This document shows positions 7,593-16,368 of a stretch of DNA of 64,000 bases, piece after piece (within the stretch, counting starts at the first letter, position 1; every line of letters begins with the position of its first letter). The notes beneath the pieces were generated by a model that saw only the letters and a list, made by a program, of their open reading frames with translations, ran no database searches and was not told where the DNA came from. The position numbers were made by a program, and so were the translations under genes. The stretch is from Variovorax sp. JS1663. GTDB lineage: Bacteria; Pseudomonadota; Gammaproteobacteria; Burkholderiales; Burkholderiaceae_C. Where the stretch lies: the NCBI RefSeq assembly GCF_002157355.1, contig NZ_LYMK01000026.1:1-64000 (forward strand). The letters are read 5' to 3'.

Positions 7593-8348
7593 ATGCCGCT
7601 TCGCGATGCGCTGGTGCCGGACTGGCCTGCGCCGCCCGGCGTGAAGGCGCTGTGCACCACGCGCCAGGGCGGGGTGTCCCGCGGCACCTATGAAAGCCTC
7701 AACCTCGGCGACCACGTCGGCGATGCGCCGGCCGACGTCGCCGCCAACCGCGCGCGGCTGCACGAGGCGATCGGCGCGCGGCCGGTATTCCTGCAGCAGG
7801 TGCATGGCACGCGGCGGCTGGCGCTGGACGCGCATACGCCCGACGGCGGCGAGGGCGATGCCTGCACCACCGCCAGCCCTGGCATCGCCTGCACGATCAT
7901 GGTGGCCGACTGCCTGCCTGTGCTCTTCACCGACCGCGGTGGCCGCCGCGTGGCCGCCGCGCATGCCGGCTGGCGCGGGCTGGCCGCCGGCGTCCTCGAG
8001 GAGGCCGCAGGCGCCTTCGCGGAGGAGGGCGGACCGCGGCACCTGCTGGCCTGGCTCGGCCCCTGCATCGGGCCGGATGCCTTCGAGGTGGGCGACGAGG
8101 TCCGGGCTGCCTTCACGGCCGCCGCGCCCCAGGCCGCGTCATGCTTCCGCCCGGGCGCCGCGTCCGGCAAGTGGCTGGCGGATCTCGCGGGCCTCGCGCG
8201 CCAACGCCTGCTGGCGGCCGGCATCACACAGCTCCACGGCAACGACGGCAGCCGCGGCTGGTGCACCGTGAACAACCCGTTACTCTTTTTCTCGCACCGG
8301 CGCGACCGCATCAGCGGACGCTTCGCCGCCTGCATCTGGCGCGACTGA
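7593..8348 (+). CDS. pgeF: peptidoglycan editing factor PgeF (YfiH/laccase-domain protein)
   Basis: 251 residues of the YfiH family. The three conserved metal ligands are present: His71 (QQVHG), Cys107 (ADCLPV) and His124 (AAHAGWRG). PgeF removes wrongly incorporated residues from peptidoglycan precursors in E. coli, and some relatives have purine-nucleoside phosphorylase activity. It follows the isomerase after 2 bp and is probably cotranscribed. Its last 69 bp overlap a convergent small gene. Confidence 0.9.
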   Translation: MPLRDALVPDWPAPPGVKALCTTRQGGVSRGTYESLNLGDHVGDAPADVAANRARLHEAIGARPVFLQQVHGTRRLALDAHTPDGGEGDACTTASPGIACTIMVADCLPVLFTDRGGRRVAAAHAGWRGLAAGVLEEAAGAFAEEGGPRHLLAWLGPCIGPDAFEVGDEVRAAFTAAAPQAASCFRPGAASGKWLADLAGLARQRLLAAGITQLHGNDGSRGWCTVNNPLLFFSHRRDRISGRFAACIWRD

Positions 8349-8576
8349 AGGCCCGGCGGCGGCACGGATGGCGGCCTCGCGCTCGGCCGCTTCGCGCGCG
8401 CGGACTCCCTTGCGGCGGGCCGGCGCGCCCATCAGGTAAACCACCAGTGCCACCGGCGCCAAGCCGTAGAGTAGAAAGGTGAAGACCGCGCCGAGCACCG
8501 TGCCGTTGGTGTTGGTGGCCTCGGCCACCGCCATCATCAGTGCAACATACAGCCAGGCAATGACGACGAGATGCAT
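8280..8576 (-). CDS. small inner-membrane protein of unknown function
   Basis: 98 residues with two predicted membrane helices (about 3-20 and 27-48: LGAVFTFLLYGLAPVALVVYL), followed by a basic stretch (APARRKGVRARE) and an Ala/Glu-rich tail. The positive-inside rule would place the tail in the cytoplasm. The pattern recalls a small conserved membrane protein found in other Burkholderiales, but no function is known to me. It overlaps the 3' end of pgeF on the opposite strand. Confidence 0.7.
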   Translation of the reverse strand: MHLVVIAWLYVALMMAVAEATNTNGTVLGAVFTFLLYGLAPVALVVYLMGAPARRKGVRAREAAEREAAIRAAAGPSVAPDAGGEASADAVAPVREKE

Positions 8577-8680
8577 AGGCGAGGTTTTCAGGAAGGTATG
8601 GCGGGGTTTGCTGGTCGGGCCCTGCCGGATGCAGCATACTCAACGCCGATGCGACAAGGTGAGGAACCAGGAGAGACACC

Positions 8681-10405
8681 ATGAAAGAACAACAACAGGC
8701 GGCGAACCAGACCTTCGCGCCTTTCCAGCAAGCGCTGGCGCAGGGTTGGGAAAAGGCCCTCGCATCCTTCCAGTCGCTCGGCAGCGGCGCCGCCCCGGCC
8801 GGCATGCCCCTGGAGATGCCGCGCTTCTCCTTCTCCGCCCCCAGGCTCCAGGAACTGCAGCAGCAGTACATCGATGAAGCCACGGCGCTGTGGCGCCAGG
8901 ACATGGCAGAGCGCACGCGGGTCGACCGGCGCTTCGCGGCCGAGGCCTGGGGCAGCAACCCGGTGGCGGCCTTCTCCGCGGCCATCTACCTGCTCAACAC
9001 CCGCACCCTGCTCGGCATGGCCGAGGCCGTCGAGGCCGATGAAAAGACCCGGGCGCGCCTGCGCTTCGCGGTGGAGCAATGGGTGGCGGCCTCGGCGCCC
9101 AGCAACTACATCGCCTTCAATGCCGAGGCCCAGAAGAAGGCGATCGACACGCAGGGCGAGAGCATCGCCAAGGGCATCCAGAACCTGCTGAAGGACGTGC
9201 GGCAGGGCCACCTGAGCATGACCGACGAGAGCGTCTTCGAGGTCGGCCGCAACGTCGCCACCACCGAGGGCGCGGTCGTGTTCGAGAACGACCTGTTCCA
9301 GCTGCTCGAATACAAGCCGCTGACGGCCAAGGTCTATGAGCGCCCGCTGCTGCTGGTGCCGCCGTGCATCAACAAGTTCTACATCCTCGACCTGCAGCCC
9401 GAAAACTCGCTGATCCGCTATGCGGTGGAGCAGGGGCATCGGGTCTTCGTCGTGAGCTGGCGCAACCCCGATGCCTCGATGGCCCACTACACCTGGGACG
9501 ACTACATCGAGAACGCGGCGATCAAGGCGATCCAGGTCACGCGCGAGATCAGCGGCCAGGACAAGAAGGGCGGCCAGATCGACACGCTGGGCTTCTGCGT
9601 CGGCGGCACCATCCTCTCCACTGCGCTGGCGGTGCTGGCAGCGCGCGGCGAGCAGCCCGCGGCCTCGGTCACGCTGCTGACCACGCTGCTGGACTTCGAA
9701 GACACCGGCATCCTCGACATCTTCATCGACGAGGCCTTCGTGCGCTTCCGCGAGATGCAGATGGGCACAGGCGGCCTGCTGGCGGGCGGCGAGCTCGCAT
9801 CCACCTTCAGCTTCCTGCGGCCCAACGACCTGGTGTGGAACTACGTGGTCGGCAACTACCTGAAGGGCGAGACCCCGCCGCCCTTCGACCTGCTGTACTG
9901 GAACAGCGATGCGACCAATCTGCCCGGGCCCATGTACTGCTGGTACATCCGCCACACCTACCACGAGAACCAGCTGGCCGTTCCGGGTGCACTCACCGTG
10001 GCCGGAGAGCCGGTCGACCTGGGGCTGATCGAGGCGCCGGTCTACATCTACGGCTCGCGCGAGGACCACATCGTGCCGATCGGGGGCGCCTACGCCTCCA
10101 CGCAACTGCTCAAGGGCAAGAAGCGCTTCGTGATGGGCGCCTCGGGCCATATCGCCGGCGTGATCAACCCGCCGGTGAAGAAGAAGCGCAGCCACTGGAT
10201 CCGCGCCGACGGCAAGCTGCCGAAGACGCAGGCCGAGTGGCTCGCGGGTGCCACCGAGCATCCCGGCAGCTGGTGGACCGACTGGTCCCACTGGCTCAAG
10301 ACCCACGCGGGCAAACAGATTCCCGCGCCCAGGTCCTACGGCAAGGGCAGCGCCTACCAGGCGATCGAGCCCGCGCCGGGCCGCTACGTCAAGGCGAAAG
10401 CCTGA
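8681..10405 (+). CDS. phaC: class I poly(3-hydroxyalkanoate) synthase
   Basis: 574 residues, typical of class I synthases. The N-terminal PhaC_N domain (about 60-230) precedes an alpha/beta-hydrolase core. The lipase-like box GFCVGG holds the catalytic Cys306; Asp462 (SREDHIVP) and His490 (GASGHIAG) complete the triad. It polymerises (R)-3-hydroxyacyl-CoA at the granule surface. An AGGAGAG sequence precedes the ATG. phaA follows after 46 bp; phaB lies about 7 kb downstream rather than adjacent. Confidence 0.95.
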   Translation: MKEQQQAANQTFAPFQQALAQGWEKALASFQSLGSGAAPAGMPLEMPRFSFSAPRLQELQQQYIDEATALWRQDMAERTRVDRRFAAEAWGSNPVAAFSAAIYLLNTRTLLGMAEAVEADEKTRARLRFAVEQWVAASAPSNYIAFNAEAQKKAIDTQGESIAKGIQNLLKDVRQGHLSMTDESVFEVGRNVATTEGAVVFENDLFQLLEYKPLTAKVYERPLLLVPPCINKFYILDLQPENSLIRYAVEQGHRVFVVSWRNPDASMAHYTWDDYIENAAIKAIQVTREISGQDKKGGQIDTLGFCVGGTILSTALAVLAARGEQPAASVTLLTTLLDFEDTGILDIFIDEAFVRFREMQMGTGGLLAGGELASTFSFLRPNDLVWNYVVGNYLKGETPPPFDLLYWNSDATNLPGPMYCWYIRHTYHENQLAVPGALTVAGEPVDLGLIEAPVYIYGSREDHIVPIGGAYASTQLLKGKKRFVMGASGHIAGVINPPVKKKRSHWIRADGKLPKTQAEWLAGATEHPGSWWTDWSHWLKTHAGKQIPAPRSYGKGSAYQAIEPAPGRYVKAKA

Positions 10406-10451
10406 TCCCCTCGTTCTCCTTTCTTTCTATCCCAGCCTCGGAGCACACACC

Positions 10452-11630
10452 ATGGAAGACATCGTCATCGTTTCGGCCGCGCGCACGGCCGTGGGCAAGT
10501 TCGGCGGAACGATCGCCGGCATCCCGGCCACCGAGCTGGGCTCTATCGTGATCAAGGAAGTGCTGGAGCGCGCCAAGGTCGGCGCCGACCAGATCGGCGA
10601 GGTCATCATGGGCCAGGTGCTCGCCGCGGGCAGCGGCCAGAACCCGGCGCGGCAGGCGCTGCTCAAGAGCGGCATCGCCAAGGAAACCCCGGCGCTCACC
10701 ATCAACGCCGTCTGCGGCTCCGGCCTGAAGGCAGTGATGCTGGCCGCCCAGGCCGTGGCCACCGGCGACAGCGAGATCGTGGTCGCGGGCGGGCAGGAGA
10801 GCATGAGCCTCGCCCCGCACGTGCTGCCCAATTCGCGCAATGGCCAGCGCATGGGCGACTGGAAGCTGGTCGACTCGATGATCGTCGACGGCCTGTGGGA
10901 CGTCTACAACCAGTACCACATGGGCATCACGGCCGAGAACGTGGCCAAGAAGTACGACATCAGCCGCGCCGCGCAGGACGAACTCGCGCTCGCCAGCCAG
11001 ACCAAGGCCGCGGCGGCGCAGGATGCCGGCAAGTTCAAGGACGAGATCGTCGCCGTCAACATTCCGCAGAAGAAGGGTGACCCGGTGGTCTTCGACAAGG
11101 ACGAGTTCATCAACCGCAAGACCAGCGCCGAAGGCCTGGCCGGCCTGCGCCCTGCCTTCGACAAGGCAGGCGGCGTGACGGCGGGCAATGCCTCCGGCCT
11201 CAACGACGGCGCGGCCGCGGTGCTGGTGATGACCGCCAAGAAGGCGGCCGCCCTGGGCCTGAAGCCGCTGGGCCGCATCGCCAGCTACGCCAGCACCGGC
11301 CTCGACCCGGCCTTCATGGGCATGGGCCCGGTGCCGGCCTCGCAGAAGGCGTTGCAGCGCGCCGGCTGGAAGCCCTCCGACCTCGACGTGCTCGAGATCA
11401 ACGAAGCCTTCGCGGCGCAGGCCTGCGCGGTCAACCGCGAGATGGGCTGGGACATCAACAAGGTCAACGTGAACGGCGGCGCCATTGCCATCGGGCACCC
11501 GATCGGCGCGTCCGGCTGCCGCATCCTGGTGACCCTGCTGCACGAGATGCAGCGCCAGAACGCGAAGAAGGGCATTGCCTCGCTGTGCATCGGCGGCGGC
11601 ATGGGTGTTGCCCTCACGATCGAAAGATAA
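10452..11630 (+). CDS. phaA: acetyl-CoA acetyltransferase (beta-ketothiolase)
   Basis: 392 residues, the standard thiolase length. The nucleophilic Cys88 lies in NAVCGSGLKA; the C-terminal GHPIGASG (His about 349) and CIGGGMG (Cys about 379) blocks supply the other catalytic residues, and NEAFA is present. It condenses two acetyl-CoA to acetoacetyl-CoA for PhaB. It sits directly after phaC in the same direction. Repeat copy 3 begins immediately after its TAA, which may help end the transcript. Confidence 0.95.
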   Translation: MEDIVIVSAARTAVGKFGGTIAGIPATELGSIVIKEVLERAKVGADQIGEVIMGQVLAAGSGQNPARQALLKSGIAKETPALTINAVCGSGLKAVMLAAQAVATGDSEIVVAGGQESMSLAPHVLPNSRNGQRMGDWKLVDSMIVDGLWDVYNQYHMGITAENVAKKYDISRAAQDELALASQTKAAAAQDAGKFKDEIVAVNIPQKKGDPVVFDKDEFINRKTSAEGLAGLRPAFDKAGGVTAGNASGLNDGAAAVLVMTAKKAAALGLKPLGRIASYASTGLDPAFMGMGPVPASQKALQRAGWKPSDLDVLEINEAFAAQACAVNREMGWDINKVNVNGGAIAIGHPIGASGCRILVTLLHEMQRQNAKKGIASLCIGGGMGVALTIER

Positions 11631-11723
11631 GCTCTCCCCCAGGCTTGCCACACTTCGTGTGGCTGCCAACCCCCTCGCCGGGGGCAACACCAGCGGGCCG
11701 GCAAAGCCGGTTCCGCGGTGTTC
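11631..11723 (+). repeat. post-stop hairpin repeat, copy 3
   Basis: About 93 bases, the reverse orientation of copy 2 in window terms but the same orientation relative to the gene before it. It begins GCTCTCCCCCAGGC directly after the phaA TAA. Its hairpins are perfect here: GCCACACTTCGTGTGGC, CCCCCTCGCCGGGGG and CCGGCAAAGCCGG. A truncated MFS gene begins at its far edge. Confidence 0.85.
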
Positions 11724-11729
11724 GCTGAG

Positions 11730-12233
11730 CGCGGGCCTGGCTTCGCCGGCGTTGCGGCGCGCATCGTGCAGGGCCTCGCTGGAGCGTTGCTGCAGCCGCA
11801 GGTGCTTGCGATGCTGGGGCTGGTCTTCACGGTGCTCGCGCTCGGCTTCTTCGTGACCTCGATGACGGCGAAGCAGCTCACCGAGCGCCTCGGCCTGCAG
11901 ATCATCGCGATCGGTGCCCTGCTGCTGGCCATCGGCCATGGGCTGATGATGGCGGTCGTGTTGAGGCAGCCCGGCAGTGGCGGCATTCCCTGGCTGCTGC
12001 CGGTGCTGTTCCTGCAGGGCGCGGGCCTGGGCATGATCATCGCGCCGCTGATGTCCGCGGTGCTGGCCGGCGTGGCGCTGATCGACATCCTCTTCTATGC
12101 GGACTGGGCGGCGCCTCGCTTGGGCTTCGTTGCAGCCGCCGCCTGTCTGCTGGCGTTGGCGCTCGCGGTCGCGCTGCTGTTTCAGCGCCTCGTGCGCGCG
12201 CCCCGGCCGGCGGGCGCCTCCTGCACGGCATAG
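11730..12233 (+). pseudogene. MFS (DHA2-like) transporter remnant with internal deletions
   Basis: An open frame of about 170 codons that is not a whole transporter. It starts inside repeat copy 3, then gives a helix-4-like segment RIVQGLAGALLQPQVLA. It jumps straight to a segment that normally sits several helices later (GLVFTVLALGFFVTSMTAK), continues through AGLGMIIAPLMSAVLAG, and jumps again to a last-helix-like segment. The N-terminal helices, the middle and the penultimate part are missing while the frame stays open. It overlaps the 3' end of the convergent LysR gene by 52 bp. Confidence 0.7.
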
Positions 12234-13114
12234 TGCGCGCACAGCGTGTCCACCAGCGCCTGTGCATAGGTGGGCAGCCCGGCGCGGTCGCGCATCAGCA
12301 GGTAGCGTTCGCGTACGCACCAGGCGTCGCTGAGCTCGATCAGCGCCAGCTGCATGCTCTCCAGGTTGCGGCGCGCGACCGACTCGGGCACCACGCCGAC
12401 GCCGACTCCGCTGCCGATCATGCGGCACATGGCGTCGAAGCTGCCAAGCTGGATGCGCAGCTTCTGGCTGCGGCCCAGGCCCTCGGTGATCTGTGCCAGG
12501 AAAGCCTGAAGGGTGCTGCCCTGCTGCATGCCGATCGCGTCCTCGTCCAGCGTCTCGGCGAAGGCGATGCGCTTGCGCTTGGCGAAGCGGTGGCGGCGCG
12601 CGGTCACGAGCACCAGGCGGTCGGTGCTGAAGTGGGCCGATTCGAGGCCCAGCGTGTCGATCTGACCGGCCACGATGCCGATGTCGGCCCGGCCGCTCTG
12701 CACGCCGAGCGGGATCTGCGCGTTCGGTTTTTCCTGAAGGTCGATGTTGATTCGCGGGTGGCGCGCGAGGAAGCCCGGCAGGACTTCGGGGAGGATGTCG
12801 CTGACCGCGGTGGTGTTGGCGAACACGCGCAGGTGGCCGCGCAGGCCGCCGCCGTATTCGTTCAGCTCGGTGCGCAGCTGGCCGGTCTGCAGCAGCACCA
12901 GCCGTGCGTGGTGGAGGAAGGCCTCGCCCGGCGGCAGCAGGCGCACGCCGCGGGCCTCGCGGGCGAGCAGGGGCAGCCCCGATTGCGTCTCCAGCGCCTT
13001 GATGCGCGCGCTGGCCGCGGCCAGCGACAGGTGCTGGCGCTCCGCCGCGCGCGTGAGGCTGCCCAGCTCCGCCACGGCGACGAACAGGCGCAGGTCGGTC
13101 AGGTCGAAGTGCAT
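12182..13114 (-). CDS. LysR-family transcriptional regulator
   Basis: 310 residues. The N-terminal winged helix-turn-helix (about 5-64) starts DLRLFVAVAELGSLTRAAER; a LysR substrate-binding domain follows (about 92-295), with GSGVGVGVVPES near residue 233. It is divergent from a Bug-MaoC-CaiB-Bug operon and is the likely regulator of it, responding to the substrate or a CoA ester. A 7-bp-arm inverted repeat at 13130-13152 lies just upstream of its start. The effector is unknown. Confidence 0.9.
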   Translation of the reverse strand: MHFDLTDLRLFVAVAELGSLTRAAERQHLSLAAASARIKALETQSGLPLLAREARGVRLLPPGEAFLHHARLVLLQTGQLRTELNEYGGGLRGHLRVFANTTAVSDILPEVLPGFLARHPRINIDLQEKPNAQIPLGVQSGRADIGIVAGQIDTLGLESAHFSTDRLVLVTARRHRFAKRKRIAFAETLDEDAIGMQQGSTLQAFLAQITEGLGRSQKLRIQLGSFDAMCRMIGSGVGVGVVPESVARRNLESMQLALIELSDAWCVRERYLLMRDRAGLPTYAQALVDTLCAHYAVQEAPAGRGARTRR

Positions 13115-13129
13115 CGGGGAATGCTATCA

Positions 13130-13152
13130 AGCCTTCGGAAAGGCTGAAGGCT
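13130..13152. promoter_or_regulatory. inverted repeat, candidate LysR operator
   Basis: AGCCTTC and GAAGGCT form perfect 7-bp arms around a 9-bp spacer in the 135-bp divergent gap between the LysR gene and the first Bug receptor. LysR regulators usually bind such interrupted dyads near their own promoter. The assignment is positional only. Confidence 0.4.
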
Positions 13153-13249
13153 CGGTCTCGAAATCGCAGATTGCGCGGGGGAGTCACCGGGGTCACCATG
13201 CAGGGCAGGGCGCGATCGGCCGCCTGGACGCAACCGGAGACAACACCCC

Positions 13250-14227
13250 ATGAACCTTCGCGCATTCGCGCTTCTGCTGGCGGCGGCTGCCGCCATGCCC
13301 TTGGCCGAACCTGCGGCAGCGCAGGGCAGCTACCCCTCGCGCCCCATCACGCTGATCGTGCCGCAGGCTGCCGGCGGCACCAACGACATCGTCGGGCGCG
13401 TGGTCGGACAGAAGCTGGCCGAGGTCATGGGCGCGAGCGTCGTGGTCGACAACCGGCCCGGTGCCGGCGGCAACATCGGTACGCAGCTGGCGGCCAAGGC
13501 GCCGAAGGACGGCTACACGCTGCTGATGACCATCAGCAGCAGCCAGGCGATCAACCCGGCGCTGTACAGGAACCCCGGCTTCGATCCGGTCAAGGACTTC
13601 CGTCCGGTCGCGCTGATCGGCGCGGTCCCGAACGTGCTGCTGGTCAACCCGTCCTTCCCGGCGAAGTCGCTGGCCGAACTGCTCGCGATGGCGAAGCGCA
13701 AGGACGCGAGCTACCAGTACGCCTCGGCCGGCAACGGCACGCTCAATCATCTGCTGGGCGAGATGCTCAACAGCATGGCCGGCATCCAGCTGCAGCACGT
13801 GCCCTACAAGGGCGTGGCGCCGGCCATCAACGACGTGCTGGGCGGGCAGTTGCCGATCCTCTTCGCAAGCCTGCCGTCGGCGCTGCCGCACGTCAAGGCC
13901 GGCAAGCTGCGCGCGCTGGGCGTGAGCGGCGAGAGGCGCTCGCCCATGCTGCCGGAGGTCCCGGCGATCGCGGAAGCGGTGCCCGGCTACAACGGCACGC
14001 TGTGGATCGGCTTGTTTGCGCCGGCCGGCGTGCCACAGGAGGTGCTTGCCAGCCTGGAGCAGGCTGCGCGCAAGGCCCTGGCCGCGCCGGACCTGCGCGA
14101 GAAGCTCGATCAGCAGGGCGTGGAGATCGCGGCGCCGACTTCGCCCGAGCAGTTCTCGAAGCTGCTGCAGGACGACCTTGCCCGGTGGGCGCGGATCGTC
14201 AAGGCCTCCGGCGCCGCCGTGGATTGA
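13250..14227 (+). CDS. Bug/TctC-family periplasmic solute-binding protein
   Basis: 325 residues with a signal peptide (about 1-24, ending AAAQG). The Bug signature is clear: YPSRPITLIVPQAAGGTNDI near residues 28-47, NRPGAGGNIG, and HVPYKGVAPAINDVLGGQL. Bug receptors bind carboxylates for tripartite tricarboxylate transport, but many stand alone without TctA/TctB, as here. It opens an operon with a hydratase-like protein, a CoA transferase and a second Bug protein, so the ligand is probably an organic acid activated by that transferase. Confidence 0.88.
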   Translation: MNLRAFALLLAAAAAMPLAEPAAAQGSYPSRPITLIVPQAAGGTNDIVGRVVGQKLAEVMGASVVVDNRPGAGGNIGTQLAAKAPKDGYTLLMTISSSQAINPALYRNPGFDPVKDFRPVALIGAVPNVLLVNPSFPAKSLAELLAMAKRKDASYQYASAGNGTLNHLLGEMLNSMAGIQLQHVPYKGVAPAINDVLGGQLPILFASLPSALPHVKAGKLRALGVSGERRSPMLPEVPAIAEAVPGYNGTLWIGLFAPAGVPQEVLASLEQAARKALAAPDLREKLDQQGVEIAAPTSPEQFSKLLQDDLARWARIVKASGAAVD

Positions 14228-15130
14228 ATGAAGATGACGCAACAGGACAAGGCTTCTCCCATGATCGATGCGGACGCGCTGGCCGGCCTCCAGGCCTGGC
14301 AGGGCCGCAGCGAGACGCTGGCCGACCAACTCGCGGCCGCGCCGGTGCGCGCGCTCGCCGCCACGCTCGACCGCGAGGATCCCGAGCCCGTGCCGGGCAC
14401 GCGGCTGCCCGAGCTGTGGCACTGGCTCTACTTCCTGCCGCATCACCGGCAGTCCGAGATCGGCCCCGATGGCCATGCGAAGCGCGGCGGTTTCCTGCCG
14501 CCAGTGCCGCTGCCGCGGCGCATGTGGGCCGGCGGCCGGCTGCGCTGGGAGGCGGACAACCCGCTCGTGGTGGGCGACGCGGTGGAGCGCCGGTCGACCA
14601 TCGCTTCGGTGTCCCACAAGGCCGGCCGCAGCGGCGAGCTGGTCTTCGTGCTGGTCCGCCATGAGGTTCACAATGCGCGCGGCCTGGCGCTGACCGAGGA
14701 GCACGACATCGTCTACCGCGCGGCGCCGGCGCCCGGCGAAGCCGCACCGCCGCCGACGCCGGCCCCCGGCGACGCGGCGTTCAGCCGCGAGATCGTGCCC
14801 GACGACGTGCTGCTCTTCCGCTACTCTGCACTCACCTTCAACGGCCACCGCATCCACTACGACCGCCGCTACGTCACCGAGGTCGAGGGCTATCCGGGCC
14901 TGATCGTGCATGGGCCCCTCATCGCCACGCTGCTGGTCGACCTGCTGCGGCGCGAGAAGCCGCAGGCCCGCCTGTCGGCTTTCGAGTTCCGCGCCGTGCG
15001 CCCCCTCTTCGACATCGCCTCGTTCCGCGTGCATGGCCGGCCCGAAGCCGACGGCAGGACATTCCGGCTGTGGGCCGAGGATGCCGATGGCTGGCTCGCG
15101 ATGCAGGCCACGGCCACCTTGGCTTCATGA
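14228..15130 (+). CDS. MaoC-like acyl-CoA hydratase (itaconyl/mesaconyl-CoA hydratase-like)
   Basis: 300 residues with two hot-dog modules: an N-terminal FAS1-like dehydratase half (about 20-150) and a C-terminal MaoC half. The hydratase motif is FNGHRIHYDRRY near residue 205, followed by GYPGLIVHGPL. Proteins of this build hydrate branched C5 enoyl-CoA esters such as itaconyl- or mesaconyl-CoA. The ATG directly follows the Bug stop codon; a second in-frame ATG lies two codons later. It is followed by a CaiB/BaiF CoA transferase, which could make its substrate. Confidence 0.8.
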   Translation: MKMTQQDKASPMIDADALAGLQAWQGRSETLADQLAAAPVRALAATLDREDPEPVPGTRLPELWHWLYFLPHHRQSEIGPDGHAKRGGFLPPVPLPRRMWAGGRLRWEADNPLVVGDAVERRSTIASVSHKAGRSGELVFVLVRHEVHNARGLALTEEHDIVYRAAPAPGEAAPPPTPAPGDAAFSREIVPDDVLLFRYSALTFNGHRIHYDRRYVTEVEGYPGLIVHGPLIATLLVDLLRREKPQARLSAFEFRAVRPLFDIASFRVHGRPEADGRTFRLWAEDADGWLAMQATATLAS

Positions 15131-15140
15131 AGGACTGCCC

Positions 15141-16322
15141 ATGATCCGACCGCTGGACGGCATCACCGTCGTTTCCCTGGAGCACGCCATCGCGGCGCCG
15201 TTCTGCACCCGCCAACTGGCCGACCTTGGCGCCCGTGTGATCAAGGTCGAGCGGCCCGGCGGCGGCGATTTCGCGCGCGCCTACGACCAGCGCGTGAGGG
15301 GCGAGGCCTCGCATTTCGTCTGGGTCAACCGCTCGAAGGAGAGCGTCACGCTGGACCTCAAGCAGCCGGCGGCGCAGGCCGTGCTGCAGGAACTGGTGGC
15401 CGGCGCCGACGTGCTGGTGCAGAACCTGGCACCCGGCGCCGCCGCGCGCATGGGGCTGGATGCCGCGACGCTGCAGGCGAAGCACCCGGGGCTGATCGTG
15501 TGCGACATCTCGGGCTACGGCGAGGACGGGCCCTATCGCGACAAGAAGGCCTACGACCTTCTGATCCAGAGCGAGGCCGGCTTCCTCTCGATCACCGGCA
15601 CGGAGCAGGCGCCCTGCAAGTCGGGCAACTCGATCGCCGACATCGCGGCCGGCATGTACGCCTATACGGGCATCCTCGCGGCCCTGATGCAGCGTGCGAA
15701 GACCGGCAAGGGCTCGCACATCGACGTGTCGATGCTGGAGTCGCTGGCCGAGTGGATGGGCTACCCGATGTACTACGCCTACGACGGCGCCTCGCCCCCG
15801 CCGCGCAGCGCGGCCTCGCACGCGACCATCTATCCCTACGGGCCCTTTGCCGCGGGCGACGGCGGCACCGTGATGCTGGGCCTTCAGAACGAGCGCGAGT
15901 GGAAGCTGTTCTGCGAGCGCGTGCTGCTGCAGCCGCAGCTGGCTGCCGATCCGCGCTTCGACAGCAATGCGCGGCGCAATGCGAACCGCGAGGCGCTGCA
16001 GGCCATCATCCTCGAGACCTTCGGCGCATTGGGCACGCCGCAGGTGCTCGAGCGGCTCGACGCGGCGCAGATTGCCAATGCGCGCATGAACGACATGGCG
16101 GGGCTGTGGGCGCATCCACAGCTCGCGGCGCGCGAATGCTGGCGCCAGGTGGCCTCGCCGGCGGGGCCGATCCCTGCGTTGCTGCCGCCGGGCCGGCAGA
16201 GCGCCTTCGACTACCGCATGGATCCCATCCCGGCGGTCGGCGAGCACACCGAGGCCGTGCTGCGCTCGCTGGGCCGCGGCGAGGCCGACATCGCCGCCTT
16301 GCGCACGGCGCAGGCGATCTGA
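15141..16322 (+). CDS. CaiB/BaiF family III CoA transferase
   Basis: 393 residues. The N-terminal motif LDGITVVSLEHAIAAPFCTRQLADLGA and VIKVERPGGGDFAR are typical of family III CoA transferases (formyl-CoA, succinyl-CoA:carboxylate). The catalytic-region motif is AYDLLIQSEAGFLSITG, with the acidic Asp near residue 139 of this protein. It moves CoA between carboxylic acids. Its place between a MaoC hydratase and Bug receptors suggests activation of an imported C4-C5 dicarboxylate. Start at 15141 chosen because homology begins there. Confidence 0.9.
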   Translation: MIRPLDGITVVSLEHAIAAPFCTRQLADLGARVIKVERPGGGDFARAYDQRVRGEASHFVWVNRSKESVTLDLKQPAAQAVLQELVAGADVLVQNLAPGAAARMGLDAATLQAKHPGLIVCDISGYGEDGPYRDKKAYDLLIQSEAGFLSITGTEQAPCKSGNSIADIAAGMYAYTGILAALMQRAKTGKGSHIDVSMLESLAEWMGYPMYYAYDGASPPPRSAASHATIYPYGPFAAGDGGTVMLGLQNEREWKLFCERVLLQPQLAADPRFDSNARRNANREALQAIILETFGALGTPQVLERLDAAQIANARMNDMAGLWAHPQLAARECWRQVASPAGPIPALLPPGRQSAFDYRMDPIPAVGEHTEAVLRSLGRGEADIAALRTAQAI

Positions 16323-16368
16323 CTGTGCGGGTGATCCCGTTCCAACCACCCACAGGAGACAAGACAGC

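Noticed and set aside
4316..11723. Insertion sequence or CRISPR array
   Set aside because: Copies are about 92 bp, dispersed, without a transposase or regular spacers. They fit a REP-like element better.
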